Assembly (NCBI GenBank): GCA_964520325.1
Contig: CAZFOB010000007.1
Coordinates: 86,157-150,156 of the forward strand
Length of the DNA stretch: 64,000 bases
Source: CAZFOB01 sp964520325
GTDB taxonomy: Bacteria; Actinomycetota; JAICYB01
Reading direction: 5' to 3'
The translations under genes and the position numbers were made by a program. The notes beneath the pieces were generated by a model. That model saw only the letters and a program-made list of their open reading frames with translations, made no database searches and was not told the DNA's origin. How positions within the stretch are numbered: position 1 is the stretch's first letter; each line of letters begins with the position of its first letter. Positions 40,550 through 49,752 of this stretch are shown here, piece by piece.

Positions 40550-41326
40550 CTACGTGATCTGTTCGCGGTTGCCTTCGCGGATCGACTGCCACCGGGCGCC
40601 GATGTCCTCGCGGTCGACCGTGCCGCCCGCGAACGCTTCCATCTCGAGACGCAAGCGTTCGGCGCGCGACGGGGAGTTCTTCCCGGCACGGTAGGTGTCG
40701 CGGATCGTGCGGGAAATCTGTTCGCCGGGAACGGCCATCCGCTCGGCGATGTCGACTGCGACCGGCAACAGTGACTCGTGTGAGACGACGTGGTTCGCGA
40801 GGCCGATCCGTCCGGCCTCCTGCGCGTCGATCACGACGCCGGTGAGGCTGAGCTCCAGCGCTTTCCGCACGCCGACCGCTTCGATGAGCGTTGCCGTGAG
40901 CCCGCCACCGGGGTGCACGCCGACGAGCGCATGCGTGTCGGCGAACACCGCGCGTTCGGACGCCACGATGAAGTCGCATGCGGTTGCCAGCTCGAAGCCG
41001 CCGGTGATCGCCGCGCCGTTGACGGCGGCGATGACCGGCACCGGCGAGTCGAGCAGCACGAACCACGGGTTGGGACCGCCCTCGCGTTCGCCGTCCGTCC
41101 GGATGCCCTTCTCGGCGACCTCTTTGAGGTCGAGACCTGCGCAGAAGGCCGGGTCGGCAGCCGTGAGCACGACGCAACGGACGCCGGCTTCGGTCGTGAC
41201 GACCCGGAGCGCTTCGCCGAGCTCGACGATCAGGGCCCGGCTGAGCGCGTTCCTTGCCTCCGGACGGTTCAGCGTCACCACCCGCGTGGTGTCGCTCGGC
41301 CGGTCGACGACGAGTTGCTCAGGCAT
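40550..41326 (-). CDS. enoyl-CoA hydratase/isomerase family protein
   Basis: The 258-residue crotonase has RVVTLNRPEARNALSRALI, oxyanion blocks PAFCAGLDLKE and VIAAVNGAAITGGFELATACDFIVAS, and the GVHPGGGLTATL region. There the glutamate typical of hydratases is replaced by Gly/Gly, and the second acid may be missing. It has normal family length. It probably serves beta-oxidation or related CoA-ester chemistry and is a separate, shorter paralogue of the crotonase at 23 kb. It is divergent from the luciferase-like gene. Confidence 0.88.
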   Translation of the reverse strand: MPEQLVVDRPSDTTRVVTLNRPEARNALSRALIVELGEALRVVTTEAGVRCVVLTAADPAFCAGLDLKEVAEKGIRTDGEREGGPNPWFVLLDSPVPVIAAVNGAAITGGFELATACDFIVASERAVFADTHALVGVHPGGGLTATLIEAVGVRKALELSLTGVVIDAQEAGRIGLANHVVSHESLLPVAVDIAERMAVPGEQISRTIRDTYRAGKNSPSRAERLRLEMEAFAGGTVDREDIGARWQSIREGNREQIT

Positions 41327-41349
41327 GGCGGCATGCTAGCGTCCGGGGG

Positions 41350-42441
41350 ATGCACGTCGGGTACGCGTCCCTGTTCCAGAACCTCGGCGGCTCCCTCACC
41401 GACCGCGACGTGTGGCGGAACGAGCTGGCTCGCGCCGATGCCGCCGAGATGCTCGGGTTCGGCTCCATCTGGTGCACCGAACATCACTTCGACGGATACA
41501 CCATGTCCCCGAACGTCCTGCAGTTCCTGACATGGGTCGCCGCACGAACCGAACGGATCAGGCTTGGCTCCGCCGTCGTCGTCCTCCCTTGGCACGACCC
41601 GGTCCGCGTCGCCGAGGACATCTCCGTCCTCGATCACATGTCCGGAGGCCGGTTCGTCCTCGGGATCGGACGCGGGCTCGGTCGCATCGAGTTCGACGGC
41701 TTCCGCCTCGACATGGGTCAGTCACGCAAGCGCTTCGTCGAGCACGCCGAAGCGATCATGCAGGCCTTCGATGTCGGATACATCGAGTACGACGGTGAGT
41801 ACTACCGACAGCCGCGGATCGATATCCGCCCTGCGCCACTGGCGACGCTCCGCGGCCGGGCATACGCATCGGCCGTCTCGCCGGAGTCGATGGAGATCAT
41901 GGCTCGGCTCGGTGTCGGGCTGATGATCATCCCGCAGAAGCCGTGGGCGACCGTCGTCGACGAGATCGCCGACTATCGCGAGCTGTTCGTGAAGGTGAAC
42001 AACTTCGAACCGCCGAAGCCGATCGTGCTGGTGTTCTCGACGGTGCACGAAGACAAAGCTCGAGCCGCCGAGCTCCATGAGGCACACACCAAGGCCTACT
42101 ACCGGTCGGTGGTCGCGCACTACGAGTTCGGCAACGATCACCTCGCGACGGTGCCCGGCTACGAGTACTACGGACGCCTGAACGAGACACTCGCCAAGCA
42201 CGGCTTGGACACGTTCGTCGACTTCCTCGCCGACCTCCAGGTATCGGGGACACCCGCAGAGGTCACCGAGCAGCTCATCGAGATCACGCGAATGATCGAC
42301 GGCGCAGGTGTCGTCACCGTCAGCTCGTTCGGCGACATGGCTGACGTGGACGCCACGGCGAATCAGCAGCTATTCGCGCGAGAGGTCCTGCCGGTGGTCG
42401 AAGCCACGGACACCGACCGCCGCCTCGCAGCCGGCGACTGA
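41350..42441 (+). CDS. LLM-class (luciferase-like) flavin-dependent oxidoreductase
   Basis: The 363-residue TIM-barrel protein has MLGFGSIWCTEHHFDGYTMSPN, the LTWVAARTERIRLGSAVVVLPWHDPVRVAEDISVLDHMSGGRFVLGIGRGL core, and a VSPESMEIMARLGVGLMII strand. It uses FMN or F420 to oxidise small organic substrates; the substrate is unknown. The ATG at 41350 follows a short leader. The N-terminus (HVGYASLFQNLGG) contains the first strand of the barrel. It is a single-gene unit between divergent and convergent neighbours. Confidence 0.88.
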   Translation: MHVGYASLFQNLGGSLTDRDVWRNELARADAAEMLGFGSIWCTEHHFDGYTMSPNVLQFLTWVAARTERIRLGSAVVVLPWHDPVRVAEDISVLDHMSGGRFVLGIGRGLGRIEFDGFRLDMGQSRKRFVEHAEAIMQAFDVGYIEYDGEYYRQPRIDIRPAPLATLRGRAYASAVSPESMEIMARLGVGLMIIPQKPWATVVDEIADYRELFVKVNNFEPPKPIVLVFSTVHEDKARAAELHEAHTKAYYRSVVAHYEFGNDHLATVPGYEYYGRLNETLAKHGLDTFVDFLADLQVSGTPAEVTEQLIEITRMIDGAGVVTVSSFGDMADVDATANQQLFAREVLPVVEATDTDRRLAAGD

Positions 42442-42562
42442 TCGGCACCATCGCCGACGGTGTCGGTCACGGTCGGGGTGGGGGAGATGACCCTCAAAGG
42501 CGGTCGACGTTGGCGTCCGGTCGATGACATCCGGGCCACTCGTGAAAATGGGTCGCGTGTTT

Positions 42563-43927
42563 TTAGGCGAGAGAGAGCGGCGTTTGGGCGGCGGCTAGAC
42601 CAAGAAGGGCGCAGACACCGAGGGTACGAAGGACGGACCACTTGAAGCGAAAGATCAACAATGCGGCGGTTACGGCGATGAACACTGAAACCGGGCGTAC
42701 GGAATCAGCGCTCGGCAGGATCAGATGCAACGGCCCACTTTCTACCTCGTTGATGCGTCGGAAGAGTGTGTGCACAGTGAAGTAGAGCGCCAAGTTGGCG
42801 ATGACACCCACGACCGCGGCGGTTACGCCACTGAGCGCTGAGCGGATGGCGCGGTTGCCGCGTAGCCGCTCGACGTAAGGCGCGCCAAGAAAGATGAACA
42901 CGAAGCAGGGGACAAACGTTACCCAGGTCGTGAGCAGCGCCCCGAGGACTGCGGCGACCCACGGGTGCAGCGAGCCAGGACTGCGATACGCGCCCAGGAA
43001 CGCCACGAACAGAACGACCATGATGAGCGGCCCCGGCGTCGTCTCCGCCAGGCCGAGACCGCGGACCATTTCGCGTGCGCTCAACCAGCCGTAGACCTCG
43101 ACTGCGCGTTGTGCCACGAACGCGAGCACAGCGTAGGCACCGCCAAACGTGACCAATGCTGTTCCACTAAAGAAGAACGCTTCGGTAGACAGCGTGCTGT
43201 TGCGTCCGGTGAGCAGGATCACCGGGAGCAGAGGTAGTCCCCAGAGTGCGAGGCCGATCGCGAGTACGCGAAAGGCCCGACGGGCGGTGGGCCGCTCTCC
43301 GTGCAGGGCGTCGTCAGCTATGAGCGGAGGAGGTCCACCCGCAACGGCGTGGCCGCCAACCTGTTGCACCGTCTGTGGCGCGTACCGACCCAGCGCCCAT
43401 CCTGCCGTCGCGGCTACTGCCACAACAGCGGGGAATGGGACACCAAAGAGTGCCAGCGCGGCGAACGCCGCAACGGCAATTCCGACCAGGGCAGGGTGCC
43501 CGAGCGCCCGCCCCCCGACCCTGACCACTGCTTGGATCACGATGGCGAGAACAGCAGGGCCGAGGCCAACGAATAGCCCCGTGACCGCTGTCGTCGAGCC
43601 GAAGCCGACGTAGATGGCCGACAGTGCGAGCAGTGCCACGAGACCCGGTAGCACGAAGAGCGTGCCTGCGATCAAGCCGCCGGCCGTTCCGTTCAGGAGC
43701 CATCCGACGTAGATCGCGAGTTGCTGTGCCTCAGGCCCGGGCAACAGCGTGCAGTAGTTCAGGGCGTGCAAGAAACGGTGCTGTCCGATCCACTGCTTTT
43801 CGTCCACCAGCGCGCGCTGCATCACGGCGATCTGACCCGCCGGGCCCCCGAACGTCTGCAAAGAGATGCGGAACCACGCACGAGTCGCTTCGCCCAGCGG
43901 AACTACATCACGAGATGTCTGTCTCAG
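42563..43927 (-). CDS. chrA: chromate efflux transporter ChrA, probable CTG start
   Basis: The protein of about 454 residues has the two CHR domains of long ChrA proteins. The first carries FGGPAGQIAVMQRALVDEKQW, then LLPGPEAQQLAIYVGW. The second carries TFGGAYAVLAFVAQRAVE, then GLAETTPGPLIMVVLFVAFLG. It exports chromate with the membrane potential. The homologous N-terminus (PLGEATRAWFRISLQTFGG) extends upstream of any ATG, GTG or TTG. A CTG at 43927 overlaps the hydrolase stop (CTGA) with GAAGGA about 9 bases upstream, so a coupled CTG start is the best fit. No chrB regulator is visible. Confidence 0.82.
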   Translation of the reverse strand: MRQTSRDVVPLGEATRAWFRISLQTFGGPAGQIAVMQRALVDEKQWIGQHRFLHALNYCTLLPGPEAQQLAIYVGWLLNGTAGGLIAGTLFVLPGLVALLALSAIYVGFGSTTAVTGLFVGLGPAVLAIVIQAVVRVGGRALGHPALVGIAVAAFAALALFGVPFPAVVAVAATAGWALGRYAPQTVQQVGGHAVAGGPPPLIADDALHGERPTARRAFRVLAIGLALWGLPLLPVILLTGRNSTLSTEAFFFSGTALVTFGGAYAVLAFVAQRAVEVYGWLSAREMVRGLGLAETTPGPLIMVVLFVAFLGAYRSPGSLHPWVAAVLGALLTTWVTFVPCFVFIFLGAPYVERLRGNRAIRSALSGVTAAVVGVIANLALYFTVHTLFRRINEVESGPLHLILPSADSVRPVSVFIAVTAALLIFRFKWSVLRTLGVCALLGLAAAQTPLSLA

Positions 43928-44907
43928 TATCCGGTGTCCTTCAGGAACTTCAGCAAGGGAGCGTTGACCTTCTCCGGCTTCTCCATGTGCACCCAATGAC
44001 CGGCCCCTTCGATCATCTCGATGCCGCGCAGGTTCGGGACCGTGTCCTTCATCCCGTCCGGGGGCGACATCCGGATCACGACGTCGTTGGTTCCGGCGAT
44101 GAACAACACCGGTTGCTGCGGGGCCTGACCGGCGAGCTCCGGAGTCAACTCCCAGTTGCGATCGATGTTGCGGTACCACGAGACCGGACCGAAGTATCCG
44201 GTGCGGGAGAACTCGCCGACGAAGTACTCCAAGTCCTCGTCGGTGAACCATGGCATCGACGCTATTCCGTCCGGTGGATCGGACATCTGGTCGAGGAATC
44301 CTCCGCCGCCGTACTTCTGCACCGCGAAGTTCCGTTCGCCGAAGTCAGCCGCGGCGGCACCCGACACCGACCAGGCGAAGCGAAGAACGGTCGTGCGAAC
44401 GTCCTTCTCGAGTTCCTGCTCGGGCGGGCCGACGTCTTGGAAATAGACGATATAGAAGAAGTTGTCGCCGAAGATCTGCTTCATGAATTGGACGGGGGGC
44501 GACTCGGCGCGCGGCATGAACGGCACGCTCAAGTTGACGAGAGAATGGACGCGGTCTGCGTGCAGCATGCACATGAACCACATCGCCCACGCGCCCCAGT
44601 CGTGTCCAACGAACGCGGCCTTCTCGACTCCGAGATCGTCGACGAGCGCGGCGAGATCGTCGGTCAGATGGTGGACGTCGTAGTCTTCGACGTTGGTTGG
44701 CGCTGTGGTTTGTCCGTAGCCGCGCATGTCGGGCGCGATTCCGCGGTAACCGGCATCGGCAACGGCGTTGAGCTGGTGCTGCCACGAGCGCCAGAGCTCG
44801 GGGAATCCGTGGACGAAGATGACCGGCTTGCCGTCGGCGGGTCCACATTCGGCGACGTGCATGTCGATCCCGTTGGTCTTGACGGTGCGATGAGTGATCT
44901 CGGACAT
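43924..44907 (-). CDS. soluble epoxide hydrolase-type alpha/beta hydrolase
   Basis: The 327-residue alpha/beta hydrolase has the epoxide-hydrolase oxyanion motif HGFPE (33-37) and nucleophile Asp103 in GHDWG. A cap region tyrosine sits in GPVSWYRNIDRNWE, and the catalytic His304 in GAGHWVHMEKP. All triad positions are intact. It opens epoxides of xenobiotics or lipids. Its stop overlaps the presumed start of chrA, so the two appear co-transcribed, which is an odd pairing. Confidence 0.9.
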   Translation of the reverse strand: MSEITHRTVKTNGIDMHVAECGPADGKPVIFVHGFPELWRSWQHQLNAVADAGYRGIAPDMRGYGQTTAPTNVEDYDVHHLTDDLAALVDDLGVEKAAFVGHDWGAWAMWFMCMLHADRVHSLVNLSVPFMPRAESPPVQFMKQIFGDNFFYIVYFQDVGPPEQELEKDVRTTVLRFAWSVSGAAAADFGERNFAVQKYGGGGFLDQMSDPPDGIASMPWFTDEDLEYFVGEFSRTGYFGPVSWYRNIDRNWELTPELAGQAPQQPVLFIAGTNDVVIRMSPPDGMKDTVPNLRGIEMIEGAGHWVHMEKPEKVNAPLLKFLKDTGY

Positions 44908-44963
44908 GCGCAGGCGTTAGCAAGAGCGACGAACCGGCCGTCGGGCTGTGGTGTTATCTCTTC

Positions 44964-45437
44964 ATGAAGCGCGCGATCGTCGTGGCCACCCTGATCGCGC
45001 TTGGCGCGTGCTCGTCGGAGGCCACTCGCGTGACGGCCGATCCAACACCGACCGACCCCACGGCAAGTCCGGAGCTCGAGCGTCGGGACGTGGCCACCGA
45101 CTGGTACGTCAAGCGCATCGACGGCGCCACGGTCGCCTTCGTCTACACGATGAGTGGTGTCGCGTCTGGGTGCGAGAAGGAAGGGATCGCGCGTGTGACG
45201 GAAGACGAAGAGGGCGTGACGATCACCGCGAATAAGTCGGTGCTCGTTGACGACGGCCGTCCGTGCACCGAAGAGCTCGCGATCGTCGACGCACAGGTCG
45301 TTCTCGAGGAGCCGCTCGGTAAGCGTCAGTTACGCGGCTGCATGCCGACGGCCGATCTGCAGAACGAGAACGCGACCTGTCGCGACCTCGGACGCACAAG
45401 GAAGGCCGGCTACCTCGACTTCCCGCCCTCGAGCTGA
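44964..45437 (+). CDS. small lipoprotein of unknown function
   Basis: The 157-residue product has a signal peptide and lipobox ending LIALGAC (lipidated Cys16). A Thr/Pro-rich linker and a beta-rich domain follow, with four to five cysteines that could form disulfides (CEKEG, RPCTEEL, GCMPT, ATCRDL). I recognise no family. A TTATCT-like box 7 bases before the ATG suggests a leaderless transcript. It overlaps the convergent SURF1 gene by 28 bases. Confidence 0.65.
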   Translation: MKRAIVVATLIALGACSSEATRVTADPTPTDPTASPELERRDVATDWYVKRIDGATVAFVYTMSGVASGCEKEGIARVTEDEEGVTITANKSVLVDDGRPCTEELAIVDAQVVLEEPLGKRQLRGCMPTADLQNENATCRDLGRTRKAGYLDFPPSS

Positions 45438-46135
45438 GGCGGCTTGGCGGCTTCTCGTCTCACGAGCAGCACGTAGACGGTGAGCGCGATGGCGATGAAC
45501 AGGAACCACTGCACCGCGTAGGCGAGGTGCGACCCTTCCGAGAGTTCGGCGGGTTGCACCGGCTCGGGGATGCCGACCTGCGGCGGACGTTGCCCGCTCA
45601 GTAGGACGTAGACCCGCTCGTCGATCTCGTACGGAAGCGCTCCGGCGATGCGAGCGAGGTCGATGCGAGAGAGCGTGCCGGCGGCTTTCGCGTCACCGAC
45701 GAACGGCCCGGACCCCTCCGACGGCAGCAGCAACCCAACGACCTCGACCAACTCTGCCGACGGAGTAGCGCGATCGAGCGGTGTTTCGAAGGGCACCCAG
45801 CCCCTGTCGACGACGACCGAAGTGCCGCCGATCCGCAGCGGCGTGAGGATGTGATCTCCCGGACGCCCGTTCGACCCGCGGCCGCTCAGCCGCGTCTGAT
45901 GCTCGGTGTCGTAGCGTCCTTCGAGCATCACGCGCCGATGGACGATGTCTCTTGTCTCGAGATCCGAAAGGGCCGTCATCGTCCGGCGTTTCATGACGAG
46001 CGCGTTGTCCGTTCGGCGTTGGTCCAAACGGTGCAGCTGCCAGAAACCGGCGACAGCGAAGAGCGAAACCATGCACAGGACGACCACGTGCATGAGGATC
46101 CACTTGGGGCTCAACGCGAAGCGATACACAGCCAC
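45410..46135 (-). CDS. SURF1-family cytochrome oxidase assembly protein
   Basis: The 241-residue product has the SURF1 plan. An N-terminal membrane helix (HVVVLCMVSLFAVAGFWQLHRLDQRR) bears the GFWQL-RL signature. A periplasmic domain contains VVVDRGWVPFE and the second membrane helix is at HLAYAVQWFLFIAIALTVYVL. SURF1 helps heme a insertion into cytochrome c oxidase. No oxidase genes are in the window. An Arg-rich cytoplasmic end follows helix 2. Confidence 0.9.
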   Translation of the reverse strand: MAVYRFALSPKWILMHVVVLCMVSLFAVAGFWQLHRLDQRRTDNALVMKRRTMTALSDLETRDIVHRRVMLEGRYDTEHQTRLSGRGSNGRPGDHILTPLRIGGTSVVVDRGWVPFETPLDRATPSAELVEVVGLLLPSEGSGPFVGDAKAAGTLSRIDLARIAGALPYEIDERVYVLLSGQRPPQVGIPEPVQPAELSEGSHLAYAVQWFLFIAIALTVYVLLVRREAAKPPQLEGGKSR

Positions 46136-46149
46136 CTATCATCCCTGTT

Positions 46150-46944
46150 ATGGACCGCGAGGAAGCGCTCGACCGTCTGTACGCGGTTCCGCTCGCCGAG
46201 TTCACGACGACGCGAAACGAGTTGGCGAAGGAGCTCGGGGGAGGCGAGGGCGTCAGGATCAAGGCGCTGAAGAAGCCCAACCTTGCGGCGTGGGCGATCA
46301 ACCAGCTCGCACGCGGGCGGCCGGACGACATCGCGCAGCTCTTCGACGCGACGAACAAGCTGCGCACGGTACAGCGGCGCGTTCTCTCCGGTGGAAAAGC
46401 CAGCGAGCTGCGGAAGGCGACCGACGAGCGTTCGAAGTTCGTCGGTGCGCTGACCAAGCTCGCCGGGAAGATCTTGCGCGATGCGGGCCACGCGGCGACG
46501 GCCCCGACGCTGGCGGCGATCCGAGATTCGTTCGTCGCCGTCGCCTCCGACGAGGAAGGGGCCGCGCGCATGCGTAAGGGCCAGCTCGAGCGAGAGCTCG
46601 AGGTCGGTGCGTTCGTGGACGTCGGAGGACTCACGCTCGTGCCGGCGTCACGTGATGACGACGACGGCTCCGAGGTCGATGCGACCGCTGTGCAGGAAGC
46701 GCGCACCAAGCTCGGGAAGCTCAATGGAGCACTCCGTGATGCGCGCGACGTGTTGAAAACGGCCACGGCGGAGGCCAACCGACTTCGCGGTGAAGCCGAT
46801 GAGGCCGAACGTCGCGCGAAAGGCGCCCGCGAAGCCGCCGACTTCTCCCAGCGCGCGGCTGATGCCCGCAAAGGCGACGTCGAGAGCGCCGAAGCCAAGG
46901 TGAAGGAAGCGCAAGCCGCGGTCCGTGCGGCCGAAAAGGACTAG
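46150..46944 (+). CDS. actinobacterial hypothetical protein with C-terminal coiled coil
   Basis: The 264-residue product has an N-terminal domain with LDRLYAVPLAEFTTTRNELAKELGG and KALKKPNLAAWAINQLARGRP, a pattern seen in many actinobacterial genomes without assigned function. Residues about 180-264 are Ala/Glu/Lys/Arg-rich, with heptad character (ARDVLKTATAEANRLRGEAD onward), and predict a long coiled coil. No catalytic motif is visible. It starts 15 bases from the divergent SURF1 gene and overlaps the convergent M28 peptidase gene by 4 bases. Confidence 0.7.
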   Translation: MDREEALDRLYAVPLAEFTTTRNELAKELGGGEGVRIKALKKPNLAAWAINQLARGRPDDIAQLFDATNKLRTVQRRVLSGGKASELRKATDERSKFVGALTKLAGKILRDAGHAATAPTLAAIRDSFVAVASDEEGAARMRKGQLERELEVGAFVDVGGLTLVPASRDDDDGSEVDATAVQEARTKLGKLNGALRDARDVLKTATAEANRLRGEADEAERRAKGAREAADFSQRAADARKGDVESAEAKVKEAQAAVRAAEKD

Positions 46945-48299
46945 CCGGTGATCCCGGCGCGCATCTGTGCTGCGGTTGTGCCGCGCGTCGAGTAGATGAT
47001 GCGGATCGCGGCGCGCGTGACCGGCTCCATGCTCGCTTCGTGGACCTTGTCCGGCGTGTCCTGGGCGTCGAAGAGGTACATCGGCGCGGCGAGGAAGTTG
47101 ACGAGGGGTACGCCGGCGGTGTGATAGAAACCGCCGTCCGTCGTCGGCCATTCGCCGAAGGCGTCCGGTGGCATGATCAACGCGCGCTGCACACCCTCTG
47201 CGACGAGCGCGTTCTCGACCGAGTCGATGAGGGCCTCGTTGCGGCTGGTGAACCACCACGATGTCTCCGGCGCGTTGCCGGTGACGAGCTTGCCGTCCTC
47301 GCCCCACGACTCGCGTGCGGTGTGTTCGAGATGCACTTCGAGGACGACCGAATCAAGCAAGTCGTGATGGTCGTCGATGAAGGCTCTGCATCCGGCGCCG
47401 TGCACCATGTGTCCGGCCTGCACGACGAACAGCAGGTTGTGCGGACGCTGCTCTTCCGGCACCTGCGCCCAGTACTTCGCTTGAGCGAGCACGAGTGCGA
47501 TGCCCGATGCGTCCTCGACGGCGGAGACCCACGGACCGTCGTGATGCGAGCCGATGATCACCCACTCGTCAGATGCACCCGGGAGTGTCGCAACGATGTT
47601 GTGCGTTGTCACCATCTCGCGGGTCGAGTCGACCGTCAGGTGCGCAGTGACCGGGCCGGCTTCGACGAGCTCCTTGAGCTTCATGCCGTCCGCCCGGCTG
47701 ACCCATACGCCGGGGATCGGCCGTTCGATGCCGTCGTAGGGGACGTAGTACTCGCACGATTCCCACGGCGCGTCGAAGATGCCGACGAACCCGATCGCCC
47801 CGGCCTCAATCGACGGTTCCATCACGGCCTGGAGCTGCGCGCCGAACGGCAGTGTCTGCGAGATCGTGTCGAACTCGTTGGTCGGGTCGACGGCGCGCAA
47901 GGCGATGCGGTCGCGGACGAAGCTCTGCGGCCATGAGTTGAGCGTCACCGTCACGAGCGCGATCGCACCCCGCATCTCCTCGAAGCCGTCGTCGATGCGC
48001 AGCGGCGCTTCGATGCCGCTCCGGGCCGGAGCGGTGTGGGGGAGTGGGAAGCAGTCGATCGTCAGATGCTCGTCATCGCTTGTGGCCTCGAGCGACCACG
48101 TGCCGGGGTCCCAGCGCGGAAGCTCGAGGGGCTCGAACCGTACGCTTTCGAGGCCGAACCCCCGAAACCGATCGGCGACGAAGCCTTCAGACCACGCGTC
48201 GGCGGTGTATCCGGGACGCCGTATTCCCTGCGCGCAGATGGTGTTGATCCAGCCGACCATCTCGTCGGCGCTCGGAACTATCGCCGGGTCGGGATGCAC
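46941..48299 (-). CDS. M28-family zinc peptidase with PA domain
   Basis: The 452-residue product has an N-terminal domain with a PA-type insert (about residues 100-220) and an M28 core. GSHHDGPWVSAVEDASGIA supplies a zinc His and the bridging Asp. QAGHMVHGAGCRAFIDD lies in the region of the general-base acid, and VVLEVHLEH and TTDGGFYHTAGVPLVNF follow. Some ligand spacing is atypical, so activity is not certain. No signal peptide is visible, so it is probably cytoplasmic. Confidence 0.78.
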   Translation of the reverse strand: MHPDPAIVPSADEMVGWINTICAQGIRRPGYTADAWSEGFVADRFRGFGLESVRFEPLELPRWDPGTWSLEATSDDEHLTIDCFPLPHTAPARSGIEAPLRIDDGFEEMRGAIALVTVTLNSWPQSFVRDRIALRAVDPTNEFDTISQTLPFGAQLQAVMEPSIEAGAIGFVGIFDAPWESCEYYVPYDGIERPIPGVWVSRADGMKLKELVEAGPVTAHLTVDSTREMVTTHNIVATLPGASDEWVIIGSHHDGPWVSAVEDASGIALVLAQAKYWAQVPEEQRPHNLLFVVQAGHMVHGAGCRAFIDDHHDLLDSVVLEVHLEHTARESWGEDGKLVTGNAPETSWWFTSRNEALIDSVENALVAEGVQRALIMPPDAFGEWPTTDGGFYHTAGVPLVNFLAAPMYLFDAQDTPDKVHEASMEPVTRAAIRIIYSTRGTTAAQMRAGITG

Positions 48300-48363
48300 G
48301 CCACGCAGGCTACGCCACCCGTGAGGGGCCCGACTCGAGGCACGGTTTCGTCGCTAGGTCCGC

Positions 48364-48407
48364 TTGAATTCGTAAGGGTTTCGATATACTCTCGTACGAA
48401 ATTCGTA
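48364..48407 (+). promoter_or_regulatory. promoter with palindromic operator before the AarF-ABC operon
   Basis: A TTGAAT -35-like hexamer (48364-48369) and TATACT -10 box (48385-48390) are spaced 15 bases. Just downstream, TACGAA-A-TTCGTA (48395-48407) is a perfect palindrome over the likely transcription start, a typical TetR- or MarR-type operator. A related ATTCGTAA half-site overlaps the promoter at about 48368-48375. No regulator gene is adjacent. Confidence 0.6.
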
Positions 48408-48435
48408 ATAGTCACGGAAAACGAGAGGAATCACT

Positions 48436-49752
48436 GTGACCACGGGAACTCAGGACCAGAGCATCGACGCCGAAGCGGCATGGCGGCTTCCCGGATCATC
48501 GATCGCGCGCAGAGCAGCCATCTACGGCACCGCGGCGAAGATCGGTTTGCGGTACGCGGCCCGGCGTGTGCCGTTCCGTAAGAACGGGCCGATCGAGCGC
48601 GTGCACGAGGCCGGTGCGCGTGATCTGTACGCGACGGCGGTGAAGCTGCGCGGTGGGTTCTTGAAGTTCGGCCAGTTCGTCTCGGCTCGTCCCGATCTGC
48701 TCCCCGAGGCATATGTCCGTGAGCTGTCGAAGCTGCAAGACCGGGTGCCGCAGGCGCCGGCTGCCGTCGTTCAAGCGGTGATCGAGGAGGACCTCGGCCC
48801 GGTTGTCGATCTCTTCGCCGAGTTTCACGCCGACTCGGCGTCCGCAGCGTCTCTTGCACAGGTCCACAAGGCAGTCCTCCACGACGGGCGCCAAGTGGCA
48901 GTCAAGGTGCAGTACCCAAACGTGGCGCGCATCGTCCCGAAAGAGGCGAAGGACACGCGCCGGCTACTTGGTCTGGTCGATCGGTTCGTTAAGGGAGTCG
49001 ACCTCAAGACGATCGCCGGCGAGCTCGAACGGATCATCCTGTCGGAGCTGGATTACGTGCACGAAGCCGCCAACATCGATCGTTTCGGCGCGAACTTCGA
49101 TGCCTACGACCACATCGAGGTGCCGACGGTCCATCGGGAGTTGTCCCGCGGCCGCGTACTGGTCATGGACTGGGTGGACGGCCGCAATCTCGGACACGCA
49201 CTTCGTGAGGTCGACCACGAGACCGCAGAGGAAGCACTCCGGCTTCTGGTCGACGCGTTCCTGAAGCAGATCCTGGTGGACGGGTTCGTCCATGCCGATC
49301 CCCATCCCGGCAACTTCCTTCTCCAGCCCGGCCCGCGCCTCGGCATCGTCGACTTCGGCGCGTGCGCCGCTTTGTCTGAGTCGACGCGCCTTGCGCTGTG
49401 CGACCTGTACGCTGCCGGCATCGAGCAGGACGTCGCCAAGTCGATTGCTGCGCTTGATGCGCTTGGATTCCGTACGCGCTCGGGCGATGTGGGATCACTG
49501 GTCGCCTGGGCAAGCCTCTTCGACGCGGACACAGACCGCGGTGGCACCGGTGACGACGACCGCGAAGCCGCATGGGGTCGCCTGATCGCCGCCGCTCGCG
49601 AGGACCCACTTGTGAAATTGCCGGACGAGCTGATCATGATCGGCCGCGTCCTCATCGTGCAGACGGGGATGGTCGCCCGCTTGAAGCCGTCCTGGTCCAT
49701 GGCGGACCTGGTGTCGGCTCGCCTCGTTGAGGCTGCCGCGCGTCCACGATGA
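48436..49752 (+). CDS. AarF/UbiB (ABC1) family protein kinase-like protein
   Basis: The 438-residue atypical kinase-like protein has the family's KxGQ motif (LKFGQFVSARPDLLP), the Ala-rich nucleotide loop (ASAASLAQVHKA), the ATP-contact Lys in VAVKVQYPN, the LDYVHEAANIDRF motif, the catalytic HADPHPGNF and the metal-binding VDFG. UbiB-type proteins act as ATPases in isoprenoid-quinone and lipid metabolism. In this position, overlapping an ABC exporter by 4 bases, it may regulate or assist transport of a lipid. It starts with a GTG behind GAGGAA. Confidence 0.9.
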   Translation: MTTGTQDQSIDAEAAWRLPGSSIARRAAIYGTAAKIGLRYAARRVPFRKNGPIERVHEAGARDLYATAVKLRGGFLKFGQFVSARPDLLPEAYVRELSKLQDRVPQAPAAVVQAVIEEDLGPVVDLFAEFHADSASAASLAQVHKAVLHDGRQVAVKVQYPNVARIVPKEAKDTRRLLGLVDRFVKGVDLKTIAGELERIILSELDYVHEAANIDRFGANFDAYDHIEVPTVHRELSRGRVLVMDWVDGRNLGHALREVDHETAEEALRLLVDAFLKQILVDGFVHADPHPGNFLLQPGPRLGIVDFGACAALSESTRLALCDLYAAGIEQDVAKSIAALDALGFRTRSGDVGSLVAWASLFDADTDRGGTGDDDREAAWGRLIAAAREDPLVKLPDELIMIGRVLIVQTGMVARLKPSWSMADLVSARLVEAAARPR

